NCBI GenBank assembly: GCA_032164295.1
Contig: JAJHTX010000005.1
Span: forward strand, 1,612,001 to 1,676,000
DNA from: Inonotus obliquus
Taxonomy: Eukaryota > Basidiomycota > Agaricomycetes > Hymenochaetales > Hymenochaetaceae
Reading direction: 5' to 3'
DNA: 64,000 nt
Below, piece by piece: positions 1-12,482 of this stretch (position 1 is the first letter of the stretch; every line of letters starts with the position of its first letter). A model generated the notes under the pieces. It made no database searches. It was not told where the DNA came from and worked only from the letters and a program-made list of their open reading frames with translations. The position numbers and the translations under genes are program-made.

Positions 1-978
1 GTGGACGGGACCCGGCAGACGTCCCTGTTCAACCTTCTTCAGCCTTTCCCCCATAACGGCCAACTGCTTCCTGGTCTCGTCCGCCGCCTCTCGTGCCTGG
101 CGACCCGCCACCATCTGCTCTTCACTCATAAGCTTAAGCCGATCTAAGATCGCGTACAGCTGTGGGTCGACGTCTTTCCCGTGCGTTGGGTAAACGGCCG
201 GTGTAAGGGCGCAGTCATCGGCTAGGTGACGTAAGCCGTCTTCAAAGCTGCCGGGCCAGAGGGATTCCTTCATATACCCCCCGGAAAAGCCCCACATGAA
301 ACGGTCCATGACGTCATTCTGAGCGAACGGGCCATCCTCCCTGGACTGAGAAATGGCGGAGAACAACATGGCCGTCACCTTACCCAAGGTATAGCCCATC
401 TGTTCGTAATTGTGCGCCGTTGAACCCGGCTGCGACCCTGGCGATTCCTCAACTGGATCCGGCAGACGAAGTTCCGCTTCCACCCGGTCCATAACTTCTC
501 CCACGAACGTGTAAGTTCTCTCGTAGGCGGCCTGTGCATCAAAAACACTTTCCACCTCCATCTGTTCGTCCCACGTCTTCTTCCCAGGTTCAGGGGCCTC
601 CCTAGCAGGGGCCTCCCCCGAAGCCTTGCGTTTCCCAAGGCGCTGTGCCAAGGCCTCCTGTTGATTGAGGGCCTCCTGCTGATTAAGAGCGTCCGCCACC
701 GCTGTGTCGACGCTGTGACCGGTGGGAACAATCCACCTGTCTGAATCGCGGCCAGCAAAGCCGACCTCTGCTGCCCGCAGGTCCTCTGGGGACAGCTGGG
801 ACCTTATCAGGTTTGGGTCTGGTGCAAACGACGGCGCCCCCACTGACTGAGAGACACGGCCGATGGAGGGTTTTGGTGGCGCAGGGGGAGCCCCTTTGCT
901 AGACAATGCTGCCTGAATACGTTTCACTCCTCCTCGTGTTACAGATCGTAAACTACGTGACTCGCCGTTGTCAGACAT
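1..978 (-). CDS. Hypothetical protein, 3' part beyond the window edge
   Basis: A reverse-strand frame stays open from an ATG at 978 to the window edge, giving 326 codons without a stop. The N-terminal third is rich in Pro, Ser and Ala. It carries a direct repeat of the motif NQQEAL, followed by a KRK patch, and the C-terminal visible part is predicted helical, Glu/Arg/Gln rich (coiled-coil-like). I recognise no domain. The mixture of a disordered head, a central helical block and a charged coiled coil also fits a retrotransposon gag-like protein, but no zinc knuckle or polymerase is visible. It is divergent from the SLM1-like gene, with 197 bp between the two start codons. No introns are needed. 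Confidence 0.55.
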   Translation of the reverse strand, partial: MSDNGESRSLRSVTRGGVKRIQAALSSKGAPPAPPKPSIGRVSQSVGAPSFAPDPNLIRSQLSPEDLRAAEVGFAGRDSDRWIVPTGHSVDTAVADALNQQEALNQQEALAQRLGKRKASGEAPAREAPEPGKKTWDEQMEVESVFDAQAAYERTYTFVGEVMDRVEAELRLPDPVEESPGSQPGSTAHNYEQMGYTLGKVTAMLFSAISQSREDGPFAQNDVMDRFMWGFSGGYMKESLWPGSFEDGLRHLADDCALTPAVYPTHGKDVDPQLYAILDRLKLMSEEQMVAGRQAREAADETRKQLAVMGERLKKVEQGRLPGPVH

Positions 979-1175
979 GGCGGTCAAAGAGAGAAGGCTT
1001 CAGGATGAATTGAATAAGACAACGTGACGAAGATGGATCAGTGACGTCAATTTTGATTTCCGTATATAGACCAACACCTCACCGTAGATCCTCCACCCAA
1101 ACCGAACGCGCACTAGACACCCCTTACCCCACCACGACCAACATCAGCGCCGACAGAGTACAGAGAGCGAGCATA
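979..1175. promoter_or_regulatory. Short divergent promoter region
   Basis: The 197 bp between the start codons of the reverse ORF and the SLM1-like gene must contain both 5' UTRs and promoters. A GTATATAG stretch near 1061-1070 is the only TATA-like sequence seen. An in-frame ATG at 1041 could extend the forward protein by 45 residues; the ATG at 1176 is preferred because the extension is not conserved-looking. Confidence 0.4.
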
Positions 1176-3196
1176 ATGCAGAATGATGGCGCGACCATCT
1201 CACGCGCGACTTCTATGTCGCGTGCGAGTAACAAGGGCTCGACAATGAGTCGTAACCAATCTCTCATTAAGAAGAACATCGCACCGAATGACCTGCGTCC
1301 GTCTGACGTTCTTATTGAGAGGTTTGTTGGGTGGAAGATGGTTGTAAAGCAGCTTATCGCCTATTTCGAGGTATGTGCTTTGAATTGAGGAAGTAGTTAG
1401 ATGCGGTTGATAATGCGTTGCTGTGCCACAGGGCGTTGCGGACATTGAGAACAACATTGCACGCGAGATGACGAAACTTGGTGCTGTCATCCAAGTACCG
1501 TTCCGCACAGGTAACCAGTTTTTGGGTGAAGGAGGTGTTCAGGTACGTTAACCCTCCTATGCACTGACGTATACCTCAATTCTCACCATTTTGTAGGATA
1601 TTTTTTATGGTATCCGAGACAAGACGCGTGCCATAGCTGACCAGCATGCAAATCTTTACAAAACAATCGACAGTTCTATAATACAACACTTGATTAAACT
1701 TCGCACAGAGATCAAAGCACACATTAAGGCAATAACCATCTTATTCGGAGATCGATTTAAATCTAACACTTCCTTAGAACGTTCAAAATGACACGGGGAA
1801 GTTGGCGGCGAACGTTGCCAAGGAAAGAGAGATGTCAACTCGTCTTGTTGCCGAGCTTTCAAAGAATATTGCAGTGTTCAAGAACACCCCTATGCAGGTG
1901 TCATCGAAGGATGACCCGTGAGTCGTCTGATGCGCTTTTGTGTATAAGGTTTCTTATGACGGTATAGATTCGTCGCAAACATCAACGTGGCGCGTCAGCT
2001 TCAGAAACAAGTTCACGAGGAAAATGCACTTCAGAAATCTATTATCATCATGCAGCAGAACTCGGCTCATTTTGAAGAAGGAATTGTCCGTGCCATTCAA
2101 TCCGCGTGGCAAACTTATGACGAGTGGCAATCTCGTATGAATAACTCTGTGCAAGACATTTGGCGTGGCATTGGTTCTCAAATGGCATCCCTCGCGCCTG
2201 ATCGAGAGTGGATTGCGTTCTCCGCCCGTTCAGACCATCTTATCGACCCGGATACTCCCCTCCGCAACCCAGAGACGATTCACTATCCCAGCAAAGAAGA
2301 CCCCTCGGTTATCCCTGTGCACATGGGACATTTGGAGCGTAAGAAACGCTTCACGCGTACGTATCGTGATGCATACTACGTCTTGACACCGGCTGGATAC
2401 TTGCATGAGTTTGCGTCATCCGACCCAAAGTCGAGACCGACACCGGCATTCTCACTTTTCTTGCCTGCTTGCACTCTTGGCCCGCCTTCAGCAGCTCGTG
2501 GACCTAATAAATCCCACAAATTTCACATCGAGGGACGAAAAGACGGTACAGGCACCATTACGGGATCCTTGCGTCTCGGACGTTCGCCGCACGCATATGC
2601 TTTTCGTGCGCGTAGTCATGACGAGATGATGGAATGGTGGAATGATATCCGCATGCTCTGCGCTCGCTACCTCGTAGCGAGTGAATCAATGGAGCGCAGC
2701 GGACCCGTCGAAGCTGCCGTACGCGCTGCTGGATACGTTAGTGAGGAAGAAGAAGAGGAAGAAGGCTCGAGTGTTGAAGAGGAGGACGAGGATGGTGATT
2801 TGTATCTCCCTGCCCAAGATACGATTGAGCGTGAGGATGAAGCTGTCCCACCTTCGTATTCGCAGCCGCAGAAGGGCTCCGGCCTCGAGTTTGGCTCGAA
2901 TGGTTACCTTGTGAGTTCCTTATCCACTCTCTTATTTGCAGTCCAGTGATAATCCTGCTCTGTTACAGAAGGACAAGAAAACCGGAGAAAACGGCAACGG
3001 CCACCCGAATGGCGAAGGTCCCAACAGTAACGGCGTTTCGCGTCGCCCTAGTCAGCGCCAGCAAGAGAAAGCGCCGGAGGGACAGGCAGTTCGATCTGCT
3101 GATGCAGACGCCAGTCCTAATGCCGACAGAGGACCTTCGAGTGAAGGAGCGGGACCTGCGCCCGTGGAGAGTCGGTTTCAGGAAACACTCGAGTAA
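1176..3196 (+). CDS. SLM1/SLM2-like PH domain protein (TORC2 effector)
   Basis: Exons are 1176-1370, 1432-1542, 1597-1728, 1778-1917, 1968-2910 and 2969-3196, for 582 aa. Residues 40-290 are helical and match the F-BAR-like region of yeast Slm1/Slm2. A PH domain follows at about 309-420, with basic KRKK-type residues near its start for phosphoinositide binding. An acidic Glu run and a low-complexity tail come last. In yeast these proteins bind PI(4,5)P2 at eisosomes and relay TORC2 and calcineurin signals to actin and sphingolipid control, so a plasma-membrane role is inferred here. The third intron (1729-1777) begins with GC rather than GT. Reading through it meets a stop, and splicing it restores the frame into the next conserved block. 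Confidence 0.85.
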
Positions 3197-6100
3197 GCAG
3201 TGTAACAGCGTTACTCAATAAGTGAGAACACATCGGATGAATGAATTACGAAAACGAAGAACAGTTCACGGTGGTACAGTATGCTCTACTTCTGGCTTTT
3301 TTTTCCTGCGGTGTCTGCTCGCGTAATAATTCACTTTGTCTTTCTCTTCTTATCATTCACTACTTCATCATTAGCACAGTTTCTTTCGTTTCACGTAGTG
3401 TTGTAATGTTTAATGTCGCATTAAGTGTATTGTAGTGTAATCGGTTCTAGTCAGACTCGAATTTTCGAGCTGATCGGGACCCGAATGAATGTTCAATCAG
3501 CACGGATGTCTAAATTTTCCTGTCCATTTTCTTTATTGCCGTATTCTTCGGCCTGTCAAATCGAATAGTATAGGTGAATTTGTCTTCTGGCATGACCACC
3601 ATAAGAGAGATCCAGTCGGTAGAATTTATCGGCCGGTATAGGAAGACAACGATTGAAATTTAAAATGAAGTTTCTGGGCGTGCGTTCCCTCGGAGTCATA
3701 GCTCTGAAACCAGGTCAAGCCCCCTTTTTTCGAAAACTTTAACTGGGTTGGCATTTGGATCGATTTTTGCCCTATGTAATGATCCATGGATATCGGCACT
3801 AGTAAATTCTTCGTTGTCTTCTTTCTTTCTTTCTTTCTAATTTTCGGAGAAAGGAGGTCGTTTAACCTGTGTCTGAAGTAGGTTAGACTGCTAGCTTAGC
3901 ACAGGTAGGACCCAGCTTCCGAAGGTTATACCTTATTTTAGTGTAGTATAGCTGTGTTGGTGGCTTGTTGGTGGCTAGGGTTAGTGGCCACAAATGTCCA
4001 AATTTGGTAACTTTATCTGTATTCACGCGTACCTGAGTATTTGGCAGTGAAGGTGTCTTGGAAGAGTGTGAAAATAGCTTGATCTTTAAACAGACTTCTG
4101 GTTAGTTCGAGCTATGCCTCTGTCCAACGCGGGTGTAGCTAATCAATAGTACGTACATTGTATAGTGCGGTATAACCCGTCTTGACCCAGTAGTCTTGGT
4201 GAGCATTGGTGAGCACAAGTACAGCTTGTAGGTAAATCAATCTCCTAAACAAGCCAATCATAAGGACTTTAGAAGTTTGGCCAATGGTAGAGCGTTGGAT
4301 GCGTAATGTCCTTACTATTGGCTGGTTTAGAACGGGGTCTTCAGGTTTTCCAAGAAACGGCTTAAGTCCACATAGTTCCCTTTCATGGTCCGGGCGGTGA
4401 GCATAACTGATGGGCAAGAGAGAAGTGGATCAGGATTACACGCCGCTTGGCAATCATATGACAGTTTTCGGCTGTCTGTCGAGGCTTGGACAGTAATAAT
4501 TGCATACCTTTCCAGTGCGAATCGCACAGAAATATCGATTCTTATTCATGCTTATCCGTGGGCTCTTACGACCGGAGACCCGGAGTTAGACGTAGCAACA
4601 GTAATCATGGACCAAACTGTCAATATCTGGCACATCAGATCAAATCATTCAAAGGTGATTGAGACTCGGCGAAGTAAGACCATAAGACACACTTCAAGAA
4701 ATCCCAAGTATAGAGTGTCTTGACCACTTGTTACATTACTGCATACGTTTGTTTGGCAGAGGCATGGAAGTTGTGGCCAGCGCTAGCTTGGTCCATTGAG
4801 TGATCCCTATTTCGATATTTCTGTTATCAGCCGCACCACCTTGAATTGCAATATGGTACAGTGTTAAGCACTCACTACTGCGATCAAACATCAATGAATA
4901 ACACGCCGGCGTTTTGCGCCGATTGAGTTAGTGCGATCTAACCCCCATAAACCGAGCAACGAAAACAAACCATGACGTCCGTCCGAGTTCTTCAACCTGA
5001 TCGAAACCGTTTAAGCCTTGGCGAATGAACCAAAGATGCCCGCTCCAAAGGACCCAAGAATAACGTGTCAATTGCTTGCTTATCTGGCAAGTGAAATAGA
5101 AGGTGCGGCAATTGCATTATTAGCTGGGCCAGCATGTCGGTGGTATTCGTCAACAAACTTTACTGAACACGGACCTTTCCGCAGCGAACGATGTGTTGGA
5201 TATTACACGCGAGATACCGCGATCCAACGGCTCCAGACAGTGCAACAGCAATCGATCAAAGCAGTTGATCTGACCAAAGCTATCGGACCCCTTGCGAATG
5301 TAAACTTCTTTAAAGGAACCCGTTTTAATGCGTTCACTCGCACCTATCTGAGAATCGAAATAAAGGCTTAAGTAGGGCAATTCTTAATGGGTATAGGTTT
5401 CGTAAATCCTGTTGACGATTGAACCAATCTCAACTGCATCAATACACCAAGTGCTTACCTTACGCATCGAGTTCCTATAATCCAACAGTCCCGCTCCTTC
5501 CCCCGATCCGTCGGACGTGTTCAAACCTTGGTGCATTTGTGGAGTCTAAAATGCGACTCGCCGTCTGTCATAGAATTGCCTCGGTTGATTCGATCGTTGG
5601 CTTCTTCGCGGGAAGGGCCATGGCCCGTGATCACCTTACTTGCGCTCATGTTGCCCGTTGGGCATAGATTAATCGCATCTATAGTGTATGAATCACGGTT
5701 CTCCCGTTCTTGATAATCCGGGACGTCCGGAAGAAGAGTTGTGCAATAGGACCTTTATATTAGTGAGTTTCTAAGGAGTCGAGATAGAGAAGATCGTGAT
5801 TCTCATATCGAGTTGATGTTCAGAATGGCCGTCTGCGGAGTCCACGCTATTGCATTGAACGGCATGGCCAAGCTTTCGATATCTTCCATCCTACAAGTCC
5901 GTTTCAACAACGCAATAAGGATCGAGACTATGAAAAAAAAATGGTCTGGATCCTTCTCACCCGTGTTCGTGCCTTTGCTTATTCCCGTATCTATCGGTGA
6001 TGGATACGCGGGAAACCTCCACGAGAGATATTGCAGCTGCGATTCACTTTGGATTGCTATCAGCAGATCGAGGAGCTAACGCGGAGACTCCTTAGATATA

Positions 6101-7109
6101 CGAGAAAATGTGCCTATGTGTTGTACAATCAGAGATGTCACGGAGGCAAAAGCGACAGAAAAGATCACAGAAACCCCAAAGAAGTGATCGGTTGAGTCAG
6201 GTTTTCTCGATGTTTGTAAGGATAGGTCAAAGGGGAAATCCGAGTATCATCGTTGCTCGGGCCATCCATACTCTTCGGAAACATAATCAAGAGTACAAAC
6301 TATTGCATATTTACCTGAGGTCCCCCCTCACTACCCAAGAATGAAGACATAAGCTAGCTAAGGGCCAAATAAATCAACTTGCGGATAGACGAATGGATCC
6401 GGCGGAAGATGGGTACCGTGAGTACAAGAACCCTTTTGCCTTTAGGTTCAGACCAAAGGTATCACTGAATGGTTGTCTACACCAGACGGCCAGATCTCGG
6501 AAGATCAGGGAGCCACTTTCAATTTGTAATCGGGAAATCTTGATACCTATGCTAGGGTGTGTAAATAGAAAGGAAAATGTTGTCCAAACTTCCACTCGCT
6601 TGAAATTCGGGCGACCACATGTGGAGCGGCGCCGCGACCACCGTCCACGCTCAGAGAAGAAAACGCTCCTGAAGGGGTAGCGCTGAAACAGTATAGGAGC
6701 ATCATCCATCAGCAAAGAGCTGCAGTCGATTGATAGCAAGTCAAGCTTGGCTTTCCCATCACTGCGTAAAGGGCTAACTAGTAACGGGGACGTTGAGCGC
6801 TGTTAACCTCACCCATTAAGTAGAGAGTTGCATGTAGGCAAATACGGGCTTGATAGGACATTCTTGACTTGGGAAACGATCTACATGAAGCGCCCAGGAG
6901 GAGAGATTTCAATCTCGGGATGAACATAGATGTGGCTCTCGAGGTGGCGGAATAGCAAAAAACGGCTGCCGAGGGGGAAATGGAAGAATAATCGTGAGAA
7001 TGTCTTGGTAAGCAGTGTTACATGTCACCTATGTCACTCAGTGGCACGTTACTCCAATCAACCAGCAGCTTGGCTTGCTCGACTTGAAACTTGATTCGGT
7101 ACTACTACA
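3197..7109. other. Gene-poor interval, no supported gene
   Basis: Nearly 4 kb without a recognisable coding region. The longest open frames (4385-4723, 5018-5371, 6374-6739 reverse) are at most about 120 codons. They show no family motif and cannot be joined through convincing splice sites into a longer product. A short CTTT microsatellite lies near 3821-3839. The first few hundred bases are the 3' UTR of the SLM1-like gene, and the last few hundred the promoter of SDE2. I see no terminal repeats, tRNA or rRNA. Confidence 0.5.
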
Positions 7110-8136
7110 ATGGCGACAACTCTGCTGATATCCACCTTCCCGCCTTTTCCTTCTTTGACCCTGACTCTGCCTTCGGAAACTCGTCTCACCGACCTACCAT
7201 CTCACCTGCCAGACTTCATACCATCCTTTTCGGAAACAGATCTCGCATTCAGTCTTCCATCGCGTTCCCTTCCACTCGACAACTCCGCCACACTCAGCGA
7301 CCTCTGGACTCTTACTGAACCCCGTAACCAGGGAAGCGAAAGTGGAGATGATGATGATGGAAGTCAAGTATCAAGGCTAGTCAGTCTTCGACTTGCGCCT
7401 CGCATCCGCGGAGGGAAAGGAGGGTTCGGCTCGCAGCTCCGAGCGGCGGGAGGGCGGATGAGTAGTCAGAAGACAAGCAATAGTGATTCGTGCAGGGACC
7501 TGAATGGACGTCGGCTCAGCACGCTCAAAGAAGCAAAGTCGTATGTTGATTTTACCCACCTTTAGGCGCTGGTCCGCGGCGACAGATTCTGATTAATCGG
7601 CTCTTTCTAGGTTGGCTGCTTACCTCGAGTCCGAGCCTGAGCGCAGGAAGGCTCAACAGGAAGCTCAGCGCGCTAAGCTTGAGAAACTAGAGAAACGTCT
7701 GGGCATCAGCGGGAAAGGCAAAGACAAAGATGGCGGCGACATCCCTGTCGGTGCGAAACGGCGATTCGAAGATACCGAGTTCATTGAGCAAAGTAGAGAA
7801 ATCGTGGATAACGTCAAAAGTGCTGTTGCTGCCGGTTGGTCATGCAGGCCTGACTCATTTGCTTCATCTAATCAATTATTCATCGCAGGGTTGCTGAAAA
7901 AGAGAAAGAAAGCTAAGACATCACCCAGTCCGGATTCTCAGGTGGCGGCGACACCCGCCTCATCAGACTCGTCTTCCAAGAGCGCTGGCGCTTCAGGGAC
8001 ACCCCCGAATGCAGATAACCACACATCGGAGGATCAGTCCCTAGAGGCAACTGAGCTTACTGAGAAGGCTCTTGAGTCGCCAATAACGGCTTCTACCGCG
8101 GCGGCATCGACTTCTCTTACAGCTATCGGAGCATGA
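7110..8136 (+). CDS. sde2: SDE2 homologue (ubiquitin-fold splicing and genome-stability factor)
   Basis: Exons are 7110-7540, 7611-7834 and 7889-8136, for 300 aa. Residues 1-100 form the Sde2 ubiquitin-like domain. It ends in the family's diagnostic processing site GGKGG (residues 101-105), where a deubiquitinase cuts after GG to release an active C-terminal fragment that starts with Lys. The conserved block GFGSQLRAAGGRMSSQK follows, then a charged coiled coil and a KKRKK basic patch. Fission yeast Sde2 acts in the spliceosome on selected introns and in silencing; the human protein acts at replication forks. The second intron (54 bp) is a multiple of three and stop-free, so an unspliced transcript would still be translatable. 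It is convergent with the DUF1295 gene. Confidence 0.92.
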
Positions 8137-8337
8137 GATTCGTACCTCGTCTTATCTGCATTTTTTAAATTAACACTCCTGTCGGGTAATGGGCCTGTAT
8201 CTCCGTTAATTCTTATCCCACTATCCACGGGTGGGGGTAAACAGTACAATACATGTTCATATGAATACTACTTTGTGCGAAGAAATGAGCGCAACAAAAT
8301 CCGGGACCCATGCATTTTGACACTCGATAAACCCCTT

Positions 8338-9536
8338 CTACTCAGCTTTCTTCTCTTCCACACCTCCATACACAAGGCGATCGCAATACTCTTTCTTGCC
8401 GCGAAGATGCAGCAACCAGCCCCATACGGGAGTCAGGAACGGTACGAACATGGCAACTCGACTCTTGTACGCGCGATACGCTATTGGATATTTTCTTTCC
8501 GATATGGACTCCGTAAAGAGGGTCGAACCGAGAAAGAGCATACAGAGTGCGAGAGGTGGGATCAGCGATACAAAGGGGGTAATTTCTCCCCGCGAAATTT
8601 TACCATAGCGTGTCGAAGCCAGGATGGGAAAGAATGCTTGGAGGATCCAGAATGTTTGTTCGCATGCGAAGTTTGGATGTCTGCTCCAGGCCCAGAGCCC
8701 ACGCGTGATGAAACCACGCTGCACGTCAGCTTGGGTCCATCGTAGGCGTGCCCCAGGCCAATCCCGTTCGTTATACACACCGGTGCGCTTGTGTGTCTGG
8801 AAGCTGTATTGTTGATTATCCGCAACAAACTCGATGACGACTGTGGCGACACTAAGGAATGCAAGAATATAATCGGAAAGCATCAATGCTCGATGTGCAG
8901 GATCAATGATTGCGGCGTTGTGCGTCGGGATCGCTATAAGGAAGAGAAGGATGTTCTGAATTGTCGCAATAAATATGAGATTGAAGGCTTGGAAGAGCCA
9001 TTTCGGCAATTTAGTGCGCAAGACCTCCCAGCGGTAATCCTCGTCGTGACTGTATGGGTACGTAAGGAACAATATGGAAGAAATAATTGGGTGTGACGTC
9101 GCTCACAGATTGAACAAACCGCGCCGCCAGGTATTGTAGCTTAGCCTGAACATCCAAATAATCTGTTCCCATGTTACGATAATTTCATTTTTCAAAACAT
9201 TCGCACAAGAACTGCTAAGTGCGATGACCTCACCTGAAGGCCCGCCATCAGGAGCGCTCGCGGGTTCATCTGATTGACGAGAATCCGATCCAATCCATCT
9301 GGCGCATACGGAAACAAGGGGAGCGGAGGCGAGCTCGGCCAAAAAGGCAAGAGGGCGTAGTAAACCGAGTAAATCGTGGGCAAGAAGGTCCACAGGCGGT
9401 CTACCTGTGATACATTGCCAGTCACAACGGAGAGCACATACGTCGTCAGTATATTATGTATGCAGAATTTCACAGGCCATTGAAAGGTAGGCGGTATGCC
9501 CGCCTTTATGGGTGCGAGTGACGGAAGAGGGGACAT
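8338..9536 (-). CDS. DUF1295 / steroid 5-alpha-reductase-like membrane protein
   Basis: Exons on the reverse strand are 9536-9234, 9162-9107 and 9049-8338, for 356 aa. The protein is hydrophobic, with about six or seven membrane spans. Its C-terminal half carries the signature WSRHPNFACEQTFW followed later by FTESISERKYPIAYRAYKSR, typical of the DUF1295/steroid-dehydrogenase C-terminal fold related to sterol C14-reductases and ICMT. NADPH-dependent reduction of a lipid in the ER is possible, but the substrate of fungal members is unknown to me. A second block after intron 1 reads YNTWRRGLF, which joins in frame to DEDYRWEVLR. The gene ends 200 bp from the end of SDE2 (convergent). Confidence 0.85.
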
Positions 9537-11071
9537 TGGTCCCAGTGATTGTTGTCGTGGTAAAAGTCAGACGAGCAGGACGACAACAAGCGTGGCAGCA
9601 TCGTGTTCGTGTACGCGTCGGGAGAAGGCGCGTCATCGTGAGCGTGATGTATGCGTGGTAGGGAATTACTTTATGGGGAAGTCACATGTCACGCTCGTGG
9701 TCATCCAAACACCGACAACTAGCTTCCAATCCAAGCAGCAATATTCAGCTCCTTGAAACTTCGTATCGATCACCATTCATTACGAGCAACGAGCACAGTC
9801 GGAAATATTAGACGGCATGGATGCGTCTATCTTCGCCTTGATGCCGAGGAGTCCTCCGCTCTTCCCTGTTCCTTTCGGTAATCAATGTCCTCTCTCGTCT
9901 ACTCATCTCCCTCGGCACGATACCATGACTCCTCGACCTTAGCCCACATAACTACTTTCGTCCGCTTTACCGCCATCGTCACACAATCGACGTCCAGGCA
10001 CTCATCATTCTTCCATTCACTCGCTCTTGGAAGTCCGATTGGTTTGAGGATAGTCGAAATAAGCTCAAGCTTACTACCTCAAGCTCACGGCTACTACGCC
10101 GCCTTGCATTCAGACTCAGCCAACTGGATTTGTTAGGGGCGAGATGATGATAAAAGGAGTATTCTATGTTATTTCTTTAGTTGTAAGCTATTATGCTTAG
10201 TGTTTTCTAGCTACAGAAAAAGAACTTTTTTTAGCACGCATGCCGTCACTGCGAGTTGCGAGTGAGGATCGGGCGGGCCACGATTTGATCTTTGATCTCA
10301 TTCTACGTACGACTCGCTCGCGCACTTCGTCTCCGCCTTTGAGCTTCACAAGGACCTCGGTCCGTTCGGAGACCTACATCCAACCAATCCAATAGTTAGC
10401 TTGGAGGTTGTTCGGCAGCTACAGGTCGGACTTTTGACCGGTGTCTCTGCCCGATGGTGAGGATTGGACTGCATATCGAGCCTTTATTATTGACGTATAA
10501 CATTCATCCCTGGACGCGCTCTACGATTGCTAGTCTGCATTTAGAATTGGATAAAGTGTGTGCAGGGTCTGTGTCGTTCATCATTCGGTTGTCGGCTCAT
10601 CCTGAATGCGATGATGATGAGTACGCTGATGTTGTTTATGCTACGCATCGTATGGGCTCCATTATTTGTCAACGCTGGATCTAGGGACTTCGCGCTTATT
10701 GGAATACAAAGTGATTAGATATGTTTGTTCTGAAACTGACTGGCATGTCTGTTTCGGGATAATATAGACTAATCCTTGTTTCGGCTGACTTAGATAAGTC
10801 CCATTCGGACTGGAAGCGGCTTTTGGCACGAAGCTTCCGGGTGGTGCACCAGATACGCAATTCTCTATTGGAAGGGTCCTATTCCTAACCAGCCATTCGC
10901 GACCATACCTCCGCTGTAGCCGACTCTGGTTGTCTTGGGTTCTCAGCCATTCCGTTTGGTCTAAATAAATCCAGCCATCCAGAGCATAAGTAGCTCGGTG
11001 AGCCAGCCCCGTTCCTTCGCCCTGCCCCATACCCGGCTCTTTTCTTTCTTGGACCCTTGAATCCTTCTACT
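9537..11071. other. Intergenic interval
   Basis: About 1.5 kb between divergent genes (the DUF1295 gene to the left, the zinc-finger gene to the right). It must hold both promoters. Open frames at 9885-10136, 10454-10684 and 10662-11030 (reverse) show no family signature. A T/A-rich stretch with several short runs lies near 10180-10230. Nothing else is supported. Confidence 0.45.
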
Positions 11072-12482
11072 ATGAGTATCGTCATACCTGCGGGACACTT
11101 GGCTCACACCGTCATCACCATCCGCTGTGATTCGCCTCATGCTTCTCCTCACATTGAGTGTGCCCTTGACGAACAGGCTCACATCGGTGGCATGTCTCGA
11201 GAACATCCCAATTCGCCTCATGCATACTCCTCGGATGGCCGATCGCCCGCGTCGAGTTCTAGCACACGCGGTTCGCCACTGGGAGCTCTCGGAGTACACC
11301 AGGCCGACCTCAGCGTAGAGCGTGGCATGGACCATCGCGGACACTTCGTCCGATTATCTTTCCTTCCTGGTCCCCGATCTCAGCACAGTTTTGGACTGCG
11401 TCCACTCCAGCACGAAATGAACGATGCGTCTCTCTTTTCTCTCGGGAGCGGTTTGTCGGGATCTACAATGAACATGGTAACATCCCTGGAAGGTACTCCA
11501 ACCCGAACTACCGCTCCGACTTCACCGCTCTCCATTGGCGGGAGTCCACTCGCGTACTCCCCAACCCCAATCATGAACGTAAGCATGTCTTATTCTCGCG
11601 ACGCGACATGTTGATATGCTGATATACCAAATGGATTGCAGAATGCGCCGCCAGTAGCACGGGAAGCAGACTCCGCGTGCCTAGAACAAATGAACTTTAT
11701 GTGTTCTGCGGATTCAGATCTAATGACTGGTGTGTGGCATTATTACATTTCCATATTTGTTCCTCATTCCCTCCTTTCACACTGGCACGTCGGTAGCTCT
11801 CGATTCCTTTATGGGTTTCTTCGATAATCAGCACTCGGACTATCCGATGCTTGAAGTAGGAGCTACAAGCGGTGTCACTCAGGACCTTAATCTATTTACA
11901 GAGCCGCCTTCTCCGGACTTGTCTTCGTCATCTTCGTCTTCATGCGGATCGAGTTCTCCCATTACGCCTTGCGACTTCCTCTTACCTGCCTCAACACCGA
12001 CCTGCGATAGGAGCGTTACGGGTCATATTGATAGCATTCAGAACACCTCGGAACGATCTTCCCAAAAGTCTCCAGTACTTCCACAGCTGGTCCCAAACCG
12101 CGAATTGAAGTCCACTACACCAGCGAACAAGACCGAGTCACGACTTCTCCCATGTCCACAGCCCGGGTGTAAACGTCAATTCAAGAGCACGAGCACACTT
12201 GGCGGTCATCTAAAGACGCATGCGGGAAAGGGCATTCGGTTCCAATGCTCCTTCCCGCCATGTACGGAAAAGTTCTCGCGCCGACATGATCAACTACGAC
12301 ACGAAGTATACAAACACGGAAAGCGATGTGAATGGGTTTGCAAGAGATGTAACAGCTTCTTTTCATATGAGCGCTCATTGGAGAAACACACATGCACGAT
12401 GGACAAGAGTCGGCGGGGAAGCATGCCATATGCGGCGACTGGTCCGCCAGGCAGCGGGGCAGCGTCGGGGACTGGGCGGTGA
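11072..12482 (+). CDS. C2H2 zinc-finger transcription factor
   Basis: Exons are 11072-11578, 11642-11729 and 11797-12482, for 426 aa. The first 300 residues are Ser/Pro/Thr-rich and presumably disordered (possible activation region). Three zinc-finger units follow near residues 318-400: C-x4-C-x12-H-x3-H, C-x4-C-x12-H-x4-H, and a third C-x2-C...H finger with a degenerate end. Spacing and linkers resemble fungal stress or developmental C2H2 regulators. DNA binding in the nucleus is inferred; the target is unknown. The start is the first ATG of the open frame; an upstream in-frame TTG at 11057 is not used. The tail is Gly/Ala/Ser rich. Confidence 0.85.

Noticed and set aside
5018..5371. Forward open frame of 117 codons
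   Set aside because: Starts without promoter context, shows no family motif, and no splice sites connect it to other conserved sequence.
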